Below the pieces are notes generated by a model. The model had not been told where the DNA came from. It was given only the letters and a program-made list of their open reading frames with translations, and did no database searches. A stretch of 64,000 bases of DNA from Urechidicola croceus (GTDB lineage Bacteria; Bacteroidota; Bacteroidia; Flavobacteriales; Flavobacteriaceae), in contig CAJIZG010000003.1 of NCBI GenBank assembly GCA_905181865.1, forward strand, positions 513,001-577,000, written 5' to 3'. How positions within the stretch are numbered: the stretch's first letter is position 1; every line of letters starts with the position of its first letter. The position numbers and the translations under genes are program-made. Positions 36,152 to 44,611 of this stretch are shown here, one piece after another.

Positions 36152-36940
36152 ATGGAAGTATATAATGGCCCTCATTTAATCATAAAATATGAACAAGAGA
36201 ATTCAAGGCTAATTAATACTTGGAAATCTAGCCCGACTAATGATGCAGCGTACAGAGAAGAGTTGATAGAACATCTACACATAATTCAGAAAATAAAACC
36301 TTCTCAAGTAATGTGGCTTCTAAAGAACCTTACTTTTAAAGTAGGTGATGTCACAAAAATATGGGTTGACGAAAACATTTCGAAGCCAATATTTAAAGCT
36401 GGATTTATAGCTAAAAACCAAACTGGTTTTGATCAAGTCGTATTTGTTGTAGGGCACGATGTATTATCTTACATTGAAGTAATAAGCATATTTAAAGAGA
36501 GTTATCTTAATGGCTTTAAACCAAAGTATTTTGTAACTGAAATAGAAGCCAGAAATTGGTTGAGTGAAGAATTCAACACTAAAGGTTATAAGGACAAAGA
36601 TCCTAAGTTAGCCATCACTTTTAAAGGAATAGATGACAATGGAAAAGTAGTTTTTGAGTTTCGAGAACAGGCGTCTAAATTTGATAGTACTATTAATTCA
36701 TTTAAAACTCTTGTTGAACAAAATCATTTTATGAGGAGTAATGTTGAAAAATATTCTTTCTTAACTCCAAGAGAAAAAGAAACGCTCAAATTCGTTGTCA
36801 AAGGATATACTAATAAGCAGATATCTGAGAAAATGTATGTTTCTCACCACACCATCCGAACTCATAGAAATCGAATTTGGAAGAAACTTGAAATTAAACA
36901 TTTCAGTGATTGCTTAAAATATGATTGCTTTTTTGATTAA
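36152..36940 (+). CDS. LuxR-type (HTH) transcriptional regulator
   Basis: A 262-residue cytoplasmic protein. The C-terminal LuxR/GerE helix-turn-helix is clear at ~205-260: SFLTPREKETLKFVVKGYTN then KQISEKMYVSHHTIRTHRN. The N-terminal ~190 residues hold an alpha/beta sensor-like domain (DQVVFVVGHDVLSYIEVI) resembling STAS/SpoIIAA-like folds of Bacteroidota regulators, but no receiver Asp pattern is evident. Target genes are unknown; it is single and flanked by IS debris, with a strong hairpin just after the stop. Confidence 0.85.
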   Translation: MEVYNGPHLIIKYEQENSRLINTWKSSPTNDAAYREELIEHLHIIQKIKPSQVMWLLKNLTFKVGDVTKIWVDENISKPIFKAGFIAKNQTGFDQVVFVVGHDVLSYIEVISIFKESYLNGFKPKYFVTEIEARNWLSEEFNTKGYKDKDPKLAITFKGIDDNGKVVFEFREQASKFDSTINSFKTLVEQNHFMRSNVEKYSFLTPREKETLKFVVKGYTNKQISEKMYVSHHTIRTHRNRIWKKLEIKHFSDCLKYDCFFD

Positions 36941-36949
36941 CCCCACCTT

Positions 36950-36973
36950 ACAATACGCTCTATAGCGTATTGT
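36950..36973 (+). terminator. Perfect 10-bp hairpin after LuxR gene
   Basis: ACAATACGCT-ctat-AGCGTATTGT forms a perfect stem 10 nt downstream of the LuxR stop codon. There is no long T-run, so it may be a weak terminator or bidirectional 3' end. The rest of 36974-37256 shows no gene or repeat that I can recognise. Confidence 0.6.
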
Positions 36974-37256
36974 AGCATCTATAGCAACACTCTATCTTGC
37001 AAAGATTATAATATAATTGAATGACGTCAGCAAATAGTGAACTTTTAAAGGGTTAAATCTAATAGATAGAATTTGAATATTTAGTATTGAAATCAACAAG
37101 TTGTTGCAACATTTAAGCAAAAAACAAGACAATACAGGAGACTAAAGGATACCAGAGATAAAAAAAATTAATATTGCTGCATGATCAACAAAATTAGTTT
37201 TTGAAGAAAAAAGATAAAAAAGAGTGCTTGTCTTTATAAGAAAAAAAAAAAATAAT

Positions 37257-37264
37257 TATATTTG
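37257..37264 (+). promoter_or_regulatory. Bacteroidota-type -7 box of the sigma gene
   Basis: TATATTTG matches the TAnnTTTG housekeeping promoter box and lies 43 nt before the ATG at 37308. It falls inside the longest reading frame, which argues for the internal start. A clear -33 TTG box at the right distance is not seen. Confidence 0.55.
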
Positions 37265-37307
37265 CGAAAATAAAAATTCAAAAATCTGCAATTATTTACT
37301 TCAATAT

Positions 37308-37892
37308 ATGAACGACAATCAATTGGTTTTAATGCTTAAAAATGATGATAGAAAAGTCTTTAATACTATTTTCAAACAACACTACAGATCATTATTAGCC
37401 TATGTTGTCACTTTTACAGGAAATAAAAATAAAGCCAAGGATATCGTGCAAGATAGTTTTATTGTTTTGTGGGATAAAAGAAAAAATTTGTCGGAGGATT
37501 CTTCTTTAAAAAGTTATTTATTTACCGTTGCTCATAATTTATATATCACGCAATACAGAAAAAAAGCAACTGAAATAAAGTTTTTTGATGAATTAAAATT
37601 CAACGCTCTAAATGACCGAATTTTTGAAGATGATACCTTTACAAAAGAAAGAGTTAAAAAGTTATTAGATCTAATAGATGAGTTACCACCTAAATGCAAA
37701 GAAGTTTTACTTCTTAATAAAAAAGAAGGTCTTAAATACGCAGAAATTTCTAAAAAGCTGAATATTTCTATAAAAACTGTCGAATCTCAAATGCGAATAG
37801 CATTCAAAAAAATAAGACTTGGTTTTAAAAAAGATGAATTGTATTTATTTATGGCATTCAAAGATTCCTTGCATAATTTGTTTCGAATTTAG
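37308..37892 (+). CDS. ECF-type RNA polymerase sigma factor (FecI-like)
   Basis: The frame is open from 37224 (222 codons), but I choose Met29 (ATG at 37308, MNDNQLVLMLKNDD), because this is where Bacteroidota FecI-type sigmas begin and a TATATTTG promoter box lies upstream inside the longer frame. The 194-residue product has sigma region 2 (FKQHYRSLLAYVVTFTGN, KAKDIVQDSFIVLWDKR) and region 4 (LPPKCKEVLLLNKKEGLKY, AEISKKLNISIKTVESQM). It should pair with the FecR at 33769-34917 and recognise the AAGGG-N12-CATACG promoters. Unlike the usual sigma-fecR-susC order on one strand, it is on the opposite strand and 2.4 kb away, with an IS remnant and a LuxR gene between. Confidence 0.93.
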   Translation: MNDNQLVLMLKNDDRKVFNTIFKQHYRSLLAYVVTFTGNKNKAKDIVQDSFIVLWDKRKNLSEDSSLKSYLFTVAHNLYITQYRKKATEIKFFDELKFNALNDRIFEDDTFTKERVKKLLDLIDELPPKCKEVLLLNKKEGLKYAEISKKLNISIKTVESQMRIAFKKIRLGFKKDELYLFMAFKDSLHNLFRI

Positions 37893-37915
37893 CACAACTC
37901 TAAAACCTTTAGGGC

Positions 37916-38060
37916 ATCTCCTTTGTCTTTAAGGGTATTGTAAATATTTAAAATAGATCTTTTTAATTTTCCTTTGTGAATTTCTTTCCCTTGGTATTTG
38001 ATTATTATACCAATTATCACTCAAAATAACCCACTGGCTGCCAAATGTTTTATACGACTT
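37916..38060. repeat. ~145-bp dispersed repeat, copy 1
   Basis: Nearly identical to 48549-48692, same orientation, 10.6 kb apart. On the minus strand part of it reads like protein (KYQGKEIHKGKLKRSILNIY, then NTLKDKGDALKVLELC and a stop), so it may be the conserved tail of an unidentified gene rather than pure non-coding DNA. It starts 24 nt after the sigma stop codon. Confidence 0.85.
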
Positions 38061-38268
38061 AAGTTTACAAACTATTACATTTAAGTATTAATCAGAAAGA
38101 ACAAAAGAGAGAATTAAGGTTATGTTATACGGTGAAGCATTGACTTCGACAACATTGATAATCCTCTCTCTTTTACTACTTAGATTTCGTTCAGTTCTGT
38201 GAGTATTGTAAACTCGTTTTCAAGTTGTTGAAACGCCAGTAGCTAGTTCTTTCCTAAACTATTTTCTC

Positions 38269-38406
38269 ATGAATAAAGATAAAGAAATTTTCGGTATTGA
38301 CATTAGTAAAGTTGTTTTTGATGTTTTCAGTATTTCACAGGGACATTGTCAATTTAAGAATGATGCAACAGGCTTTAAATTATTTTTAAAACCAGTAAGA
38401 ATCTAA
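38269..38406 (+). pseudogene. IS110-family transposase, 5' remnant
   Basis: 45 codons beginning MNKDKEIFGIDISK match the N-terminus of IS110 transposases; Asp of the RuvC-like DEDD set is in GIDISK. The homology ends near KLFLK (38393) where a different sequence begins. The ~200 bp upstream (38061-38268), with no ORF, would be the left end of the element, where IS110 elements carry their bridge/seek RNA; a relic of that RNA may be present. Confidence 0.75.
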
Positions 38407-38857
38407 GAAATACTAATACCGAAAAAAGCAGAGCTGAAAAATTAATATAGAACAAAACATCATCTGATATAGGGTGAAGTAAACGAGCAATATAAATTAC
38501 TAAAAAAAGAAACAATAAAAGTTTAACGCAATTTTTTAAAAACTTAATAGTAACAGAATAAAAATTTGAATTATAGAATAAATCATTATTATTTTCTTGT
38601 TTCTCAGTATGTATTGTGTTCTTAAATGTAACAGTAATTGTAAGTATAAAACCTGCAATTGCTATCACGACTGTACCAATTTCAGATGATACTTCACCTA
38701 ACTTATTATCAGTTGTATCTATCTCAATATTAAAACATTTACTAAAATAGCACCAAGCTATTATAGAAATACCAACAATTAAAAAATCACAAACAACAGG
38801 TATTCTTAAATAAAAATCAAAACATTTTTCTTTTAGAGTTTTCTTTATACCTGCCAT
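38375..38857 (-). CDS. Unknown membrane protein, 3' end cut by IS110 remnant
   Basis: A 160-residue frame with about four hydrophobic segments (VVCDFLIVGISIIAWCYF, IGTVVIAIAGFILTITVTF, LLLFLFLVIYIARLL, NFSALLFSVLVFLRFLLVL). The last residues are encoded by the antisense of the IS110 fragment, so the natural C-terminus is lost. Its ATG overlaps the end of the upstream ORF by 13 nt, indicating an old two-gene operon. No family recognised. Confidence 0.5.
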   Translation of the reverse strand: MAGIKKTLKEKCFDFYLRIPVVCDFLIVGISIIAWCYFSKCFNIEIDTTDNKLGEVSSEIGTVVIAIAGFILTITVTFKNTIHTEKQENNNDLFYNSNFYSVTIKFLKNCVKLLLFLFLVIYIARLLHPISDDVLFYINFSALLFSVLVFLRFLLVLKII

Positions 38858-39074
38858 GACCTGAATATTTTCATTTCTTCAATCATATCATCATAAATTT
38901 CATCAATAACTTCGAAATCTAAGGACTTTTCAATACAAAATTTTCGAAAACCATGTACATTTATTTTTGGATATGGATACACAGATTTATCTGGATATAC
39001 CAATACCAATTTCTTGTATTTAACTATTTTTTTGTAGCCTTCAATTAAACACCCTAATAAACTTGTAGGAAACA
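38845..39074 (-). pseudogene. Unknown protein, 5' end cut at sulfatase junction
   Basis: About 76 codons (GCLIEGYKKIVKYKK, PYPKINVHGFRKFCIEKS, IYDDMIEEMKIFRSWQV) with no proper start: the only candidate is a GTG at 39073-39075, exactly where sulfatase homology begins on the other strand. It overlaps the membrane-protein gene by 13 nt. It looks like the C-terminal piece of a soluble partner protein. No family recognised. Confidence 0.45.
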
Positions 39075-39664
39075 CTACTTGGCATAAATCGGGCGAATTT
39101 ATGAGTTACAATCGTTAGGGAAAGGATCCCAATAGGGATGCGATTTTTACTGATGATGTGCGTTGCCACTATGCCGCCTGCGTAAGTTATGCAGATGCTC
39201 AAGTAGGAAAGATTCTGGCAGAGTTGAAACGGACAGGAGCTGATAAAAATACGATTGTCATATTGCGGGGAGACCATGGCTGGCATTTGGGAGAGCATGT
39301 TATTTGGGGTAAACACATTCTATTTGAGGAGTCTTTACATTCACCATTAATAATTCGATATCCAAATATGAAAACTAAAAACGCTACAACAAATACCATT
39401 GTAGAGACACTTGATGTTTTTCCCATACTTTGTGATTTGACAGGAATTGATACTCCTAATTTTACCCAAGGAACCCCATTGGTGAACTTATTAGAAAACT
39501 CGGAAAAGAAAGGGCATTCAGCGGTTGCTTATACCAAAAATTATAAAAAATCGACCATACGAACTTCTACCCATAGAATGATATTTCATGAAAATGATTT
39601 CATAGAGTTATATCATCATACCAGTGAAGAAAAAGAAACCAATTGGCTGTCGTTCAAGATTTAG
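39074..39664 (+). pseudogene. Sulfatase C-terminal fragment with internal stop
   Basis: The C-terminal ~190 residues of a formylglycine-type (iduronate-2-sulfatase-like) sulfatase: HYAACVSYADAQVGKILAEL, GDHGWHLGEH, KHILFEESLHSPLIIRYP and the FIELYHHTSEEKETNWLS end. The N-terminal CxPSR site needed for formylglycine is missing. In frame upstream, WHKSGEFMSYNR is followed by TAG at 39116-39118, then GKDPNRDAIFTDD. So it is both truncated and interrupted and cannot be active. The open part starts only at 39158 (GTG). It is a relic of an earlier sulfated-glycan locus. Confidence 0.9.
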
Positions 39665-39740
39665 TGTAAATAATTATAGAATTCTGGGTTGTTATTTTTT
39701 ACAATTGTAATTTTCTTAATCTTTTTTTAAGGGGTTTTTT

Positions 39741-39799
39741 AAGGGTTTTTTTAAAATCATACGTTTATAATATTAGTTACAACACCTAGAGGTTAGATT
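39741..39799 (+). promoter_or_regulatory. Proposed ECF-sigma promoter P2 (DUF1549/DUF1501 operon)
   Basis: AAGGG (39741-39745), 12 nt of T then A, CATACG (39758-39763), then exactly 20 nt later ACCTAGAGGTTAGATT (39784-39799). All three parts recur with identical spacing at P3. A second AAGGGG lies just upstream (39729-39734). The block is ~140 nt before the start codon at 39938. Confidence 0.8.
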
Positions 39800-39937
39800 A
39801 AACAGTTTTCCAATTTTAAAGAGGAAAAAGATATTGTACATATTAGATATAATTAAGAGAATGCCGTAAGATTTATTTTAATATTTGAATCCTACTTCAA
39901 TTTTCATATTCAAATTCATAATAATTAAAGTGTAAAC

Positions 39938-42900
39938 ATGATGATAAGAGCCTTGCATAATATTATTAAACGAGAAGCACTAGGAGTTATTTTAGTGTTT
40001 GTTGTCGGGATGTTTTTGGCAACTGGTTGTAAACCGAAATTACCTGAATATGTGGCTGTAGAATATGAGGCACTTCCAGAAACTATTCAGTTCAGCATAC
40101 ATGTAAAACCTATTTTATCTGACAAGTGTTATACATGCCATGGGCCCGATGAAAATGCACGAAAAAGTGATTTACGTTTTGATACTGCAGATGGCTTATA
40201 TAAAAAGTCCATTAATGGAAATCGGGCATTTGTAGGAGGTAACTTAAAAAAGAGTGAATCTATTCAACGAATTTTAAGTGAAGACCCTGCTGATATAATG
40301 CCTCCAGAAGATGCGCATCTTGCCCTCAGTACTAGAGAAAAGGCTATTCTTATTAAATGGGTAGAACAAGGAGCCAAATGGAAAAAACATTGGGCTTTTA
40401 TTGCACCTCAAAAATCGGAACTTCCAACTGTAAATGAATCATGGAAAACTAATAATGAAATTGATACTTTTATTTATGAAAAACTTGCTCAGAATGATTT
40501 AAAGCCTTCAGAAAAGGCAAACAAAGAACAATTATTAAGAAGATTGAGTATCGATTTAACCGGATTACCACCAACTCTATCTGAAATTAATGATTTTTTA
40601 AATGACTCTAGTGAAAAAGCATATGAAATTCTAGTCGATCGTTTAATAAATTCTGAGGCCTATGCAGAGCGAATGACGTTGGAATGGCTAGACCTAGCAA
40701 GATATAGCGATTCTCATGGATATCATGCCGATGGATTAAGGATTATGTGGCCATGGAGAGATTGGGTTATCGATGCATTTAAAAATAATAAACCGTATAA
40801 CGAATTTGTCATAGAACAAGTCGCTGGTGACTTAATTGAAAATGCGACTAAAGAACAAATTCTTGCTACAGGATTTAATAGAAATCACCCTATGACAGCT
40901 GAAGGTGGTGCCATTGATGAAGAATATAGAATTGATTATGTAACCAACAGAACGAACACCTTTGGTACCGCATTTTTAGGTCTTACTATGGAATGCGCCA
41001 AATGTCATGATCATAAATTTGATCCTATTTCTCAAGAAAATTACTTTGAATTATTTGCATTTTTCAATAATAACCGAGAATTGGGAGTGACCTCTGAAGA
41101 TGGAAATTTTGGTCCCTTACTGTTGTTGTCTAAAGACGCAGAAGATATTGAAATTGCAAAAATCACTCGGAAAATTGATTCTATAGAAAAACTGCAATTG
41201 GCTGAAAAAGAAGTTTTACTAGCAGTACCTAATTATTCAGAAAGTGATTTGTTTAAAAAGGCAGAACCCTATCTTCATCATGATTTTGAAAAGGTGACTG
41301 AAACTAAAAATTTCCATTATTTAGACGATACGAAAACTACCAAAATTGGAAAAAAAGTAGCACTCAAAGATGGCTTTATAGGGCAGGCCCCAAATTTTAA
41401 TAATCAGTTTGATGTAATTGAACTAACAGGTAAAGATAATTTTCAACTTTCTGATGCATTTTCAGTATCTGTTTGGGTATCTCCAACAAAACGTGCTAAT
41501 GAAGGAGCTACTTCCACTATTATTGGAAATTCATCCACCAAAGGTGAATTGTATAAAGGGTGGGATTTACATTTAGATAACACAGGAATACTATCTGCTC
41601 GCTTAATTAGTGTTTTACCCAACAACTATTTACATATTAAAAGTGAAGAGGCTATTCCTTTAAATGAATGGACACATATTTTAATGACCTACGATGGCTC
41701 TACACATGCGGCTGGTTTAAAATATTATATCAATGGAAAAGAAACTCGATTTAATATAGAATATGATCGTCTTTATAAAAACATCAATCCTAAATATCCT
41801 CATAAGAAGGTGATGATTGGTAAATCTCCTCGTGGATTTACTGGCGATAACGGGATTTATATTGGACTTATTGATCAACTTTCTATGTTTGACTTGGAAG
41901 TCTTACCGAAAGAAGTGGCAAGTATTTACACCCAATCAAAAGAAGGCAAAAAACCTGTAGTTTGGACACCAATCGATGCCGATTTTCTCCGCTTAACTTC
42001 GGAATTAAGACAACTACAATTAGATCGAGTAAAAATCATAGAGCCTATTCAAGAAATGATGGTTATGGAAGAAATGGAGTCCCAACGTAAAACGTTTATC
42101 TTGGAGCGTGGTGAATACGACAAACCAACAACTGAAGTACATAGAGCAGCACCTGGTGATATCTTAGAATTTTCAGAAGACTATCCAAAAAACAGATTAG
42201 GACTGAGTCAATGGTTGTTTAACCGCGATAATCCACTTACCGCCAGAGTAGCGGTTAATAGATATTGGCAAATGATATTTGGAAGAGGGCTCGTTTCAAC
42301 GACTAATGACTTTGGTAATCAAGGGTCAATCCCTACACATCCTGAATTATTAGATTGGTTGGCTGTGGAATTTAGAGATTCTGGATGGGATACACGCGCC
42401 TTAATCCGTAAAATGGTGATGAGTAATACCTATACACAATCTTCTAAAACAAGTTTAGAACTCGCTGAATTTGATCCCGATAATGAATTATTAGCAAGAG
42501 CTCCAAGTTATCGTTTACAGGCTGAATTTATTAGAAACAATGCTTTAGCCTCTAGTGGCCTTATCAATAGAAAAGTAGGAGGTGAAAGTGTAAAACCTTA
42601 TCAACCTGAAGGACTTTGGATTGCCGGAAACTTTTCTCAGGCGCTAGCAAAGTATGTGCAGGATCATGATAAAAAACAATACCGCCGTACAATGTACACT
42701 TTCATTAAACGAACAGCACCTCCTCCGTATATGACAATTTTTGATATGCCGACTAGAGATATTTGTATGGTTTCTAGAGAGTCCACAAATACGCCTTTAC
42801 AAGCCTTATCGCTTTTAAATGACCCTCAGTTTGTTCAAGCAGCGAAAGCGATGGCTGTTCGCATGAAAAAAGAAGGTGGTGAGCAAATTAATGAACAACT

Positions 42901-43138
42901 GGAAATTGGTTTTCAAATGGCCGTTAGCCGAAAACCAAATAAAAAAGAATTACAGATTTTAAACGATTTATATAAACAAGAATTTAGCAAGTTTGAAGCA
43001 TCTAAAGAAAATGCGCTCGCATATTTAGCTGTTGGGGATTATAAAGTTCCTAATGAGTATCAACCATCGGAAATGGCAACGTTAACCTTGGTGGCAAATA
43101 CCTTGTTAAATATGGATGAAATGTATACTAAAAGATAA
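39938..43138 (+). CDS. Planctomycete-type cytochrome protein: PSCyt1-DUF1549-LamG-DUF1553
   Basis: A 1066-residue lipoprotein (lipobox Cys31, LATGC). Order: PSCyt1 haem c domain with CYTCHGPDENARKSDLRFDT (Cys64, Cys67, His68); PSCyt2/DUF1549 (~165-370) with DLTGLPPT, RYSDSHGYHADG and a second CxxCH (ECAKCHDHKFDP); a LamG/concanavalin domain (~500-665, PTKRANEGATSTIIGNS); and PSD1/DUF1553 (~755-1010, NPLTARVAVNRYWQMIFGRG, ESTNTPLQALSLLNDP). Such proteins are abundant in Planctomycetota and Verrucomicrobiota and are thought to take part in periplasmic oxidative carbohydrate turnover, but the reaction is not established. First gene of a three-gene operon under P2. Confidence 0.92.
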   Translation: MMIRALHNIIKREALGVILVFVVGMFLATGCKPKLPEYVAVEYEALPETIQFSIHVKPILSDKCYTCHGPDENARKSDLRFDTADGLYKKSINGNRAFVGGNLKKSESIQRILSEDPADIMPPEDAHLALSTREKAILIKWVEQGAKWKKHWAFIAPQKSELPTVNESWKTNNEIDTFIYEKLAQNDLKPSEKANKEQLLRRLSIDLTGLPPTLSEINDFLNDSSEKAYEILVDRLINSEAYAERMTLEWLDLARYSDSHGYHADGLRIMWPWRDWVIDAFKNNKPYNEFVIEQVAGDLIENATKEQILATGFNRNHPMTAEGGAIDEEYRIDYVTNRTNTFGTAFLGLTMECAKCHDHKFDPISQENYFELFAFFNNNRELGVTSEDGNFGPLLLLSKDAEDIEIAKITRKIDSIEKLQLAEKEVLLAVPNYSESDLFKKAEPYLHHDFEKVTETKNFHYLDDTKTTKIGKKVALKDGFIGQAPNFNNQFDVIELTGKDNFQLSDAFSVSVWVSPTKRANEGATSTIIGNSSTKGELYKGWDLHLDNTGILSARLISVLPNNYLHIKSEEAIPLNEWTHILMTYDGSTHAAGLKYYINGKETRFNIEYDRLYKNINPKYPHKKVMIGKSPRGFTGDNGIYIGLIDQLSMFDLEVLPKEVASIYTQSKEGKKPVVWTPIDADFLRLTSELRQLQLDRVKIIEPIQEMMVMEEMESQRKTFILERGEYDKPTTEVHRAAPGDILEFSEDYPKNRLGLSQWLFNRDNPLTARVAVNRYWQMIFGRGLVSTTNDFGNQGSIPTHPELLDWLAVEFRDSGWDTRALIRKMVMSNTYTQSSKTSLELAEFDPDNELLARAPSYRLQAEFIRNNALASSGLINRKVGGESVKPYQPEGLWIAGNFSQALAKYVQDHDKKQYRRTMYTFIKRTAPPPYMTIFDMPTRDICMVSRESTNTPLQALSLLNDPQFVQAAKAMAVRMKKEGGEQINEQLEIGFQMAVSRKPNKKELQILNDLYKQEFSKFEASKENALAYLAVGDYKVPNEYQPSEMATLTLVANTLLNMDEMYTKR

Positions 43139-43149
43139 AAAGAAAAATC

Positions 43150-44598
43150 ATGTGTGATCATCATAATAAAAGTTTAACCCGAAGAGACTTCCTTACGAAG
43201 ACATCTTTAGGTCTAGGAGCCGTTGCAATGAGTTCTTTAATGAATCCATTGTCAATGGGAGCATCTACGCTACTAGGCCCTAACGGGGATCCAATTTTAG
43301 GTAAACCACATTTTACGCCAAAAGTAAAAAGAGTGATTTATTTATTACAGAGTGGCGCACCATCACAATTGGATCTATTCGATTACAAACCATTGCTTAA
43401 CAAATTGAACGGGCAAGAATTACCAGAAAGCGTTCGTAAAGGACAAAGATTGACAGGAATGACCGCTGGCCAAACATCCTTTCCTTTGGCAGGCTCTATC
43501 TTTAATTTTAAGCAGCACGGACAAAGTGGTGCATGGATGAGCGATTTAATGCCGCATACAGCAGGAATTGCAGATGAATTGTGCTTTATAAAATCAATGC
43601 ATACAGACGCCATCAATCATGACCCTGCCGTAACTTTTTTACAGACAGGTTCTCAATTTTCTGGTAGGCCATCTATTGGTTCATGGGTTAGTTATGGATT
43701 AGGTTCCGACAATAAAAATTTACCCAATTTTGTAGTATTGGTTACCAAAGACAAAAAAGGGCAACCATTGTACTCTAGATTATGGGGGAACGGATTTTTA
43801 CCTTCAGAACATCAAGGTACGCAGTTTAGAGCAGGAAAAGATCCTGTTTTGTTTTTACAAAACCCTCCAGGAGTTACATCGGAAAGTCGTAGAAACCAAC
43901 TTGATCATTTAGAACAATTACAACAATTACAATATGATGCATTGGAAGACCCTGAAATTAGAGCGCGTATGTCTCAATATGAAATGGCTTTTAGAATGCA
44001 GACCTCTGTCCCTGAAATCATGAATACGGATGGAGAACCTGAACATATTTATGACATGTATGGTTCTGATAGTAGGATCCCTGGCACTTTTGCTGCAAAT
44101 TGTTTATTAGCAAGACGATTGGTAGAAAAAGACGTGAAATTTATTCAATTATACCATCAAGGATGGGATCATCATGGTGGATTGCCAGCAGGGATAAAGA
44201 AACAATGTAAAGAAACAGATCAACCAACTGCTGCATTGATAAAAGATTTAAAACAACGTGGATTACTCGAAGACACCTTAGTAATTTGGGGTGGTGAATT
44301 TGGAAGAACCAACTATTCTCAAGGTGCCTTAACTGCTACTAATTATGGTAGAGATCACCATCCAAAATGTTTCACTTTATTTATGGCTGGAGCTGGAGTA
44401 AAGAAAGGAATGACTTATGGCGCAACCGACGATTTCGGATATAACATTGTTGAAAATCCAGTTCATGTTCATGATTTTCAAGCGACACTTATGCATTTAA
44501 TGGGAGTTGATCATGAACGACTTATTTACAAGCATCAGGGTCGTAGATTCAGACTCACCGACGTAAGCGGACATGTTCTTAAAGATATTTTATCATAA
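43150..44598 (+). CDS. DUF1501 protein (Tat-exported, alkaline-phosphatase/sulfatase fold)
   Basis: A 482-residue protein with a twin-arginine leader (LTRRDFLTKTSLGLGAVAMS, Arg11-Arg12) and the DUF1501 hallmarks: VIYLLQSGAPSQLDLFDYKP, HTDAINHDPAVTFLQTG, LYHQGWDHHGG and VIWGGEFGRTNYSQG followed by GRDHHPKCFTLFMAGAGVKK. The metal-binding Asp/His pattern of the alkaline phosphatase superfamily is visible in DHHGG and GRDHHP. DUF1501 genes almost always follow DUF1549/DUF1553 genes, as here (11 bp gap); the pair presumably works together in the periplasm. Reaction unknown. Confidence 0.92.
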   Translation: MCDHHNKSLTRRDFLTKTSLGLGAVAMSSLMNPLSMGASTLLGPNGDPILGKPHFTPKVKRVIYLLQSGAPSQLDLFDYKPLLNKLNGQELPESVRKGQRLTGMTAGQTSFPLAGSIFNFKQHGQSGAWMSDLMPHTAGIADELCFIKSMHTDAINHDPAVTFLQTGSQFSGRPSIGSWVSYGLGSDNKNLPNFVVLVTKDKKGQPLYSRLWGNGFLPSEHQGTQFRAGKDPVLFLQNPPGVTSESRRNQLDHLEQLQQLQYDALEDPEIRARMSQYEMAFRMQTSVPEIMNTDGEPEHIYDMYGSDSRIPGTFAANCLLARRLVEKDVKFIQLYHQGWDHHGGLPAGIKKQCKETDQPTAALIKDLKQRGLLEDTLVIWGGEFGRTNYSQGALTATNYGRDHHPKCFTLFMAGAGVKKGMTYGATDDFGYNIVENPVHVHDFQATLMHLMGVDHERLIYKHQGRRFRLTDVSGHVLKDILS

Positions 44599-44611
44599 AT
44601 AATCAAAGTAA

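Noticed and set aside
37224-37307. Extended N-terminus of the sigma factor
   Set aside because: These 28 codons are Lys/Asn-rich, include the TATATTTG promoter box and do not match FecI-type sigmas, which begin at the chosen ATG.
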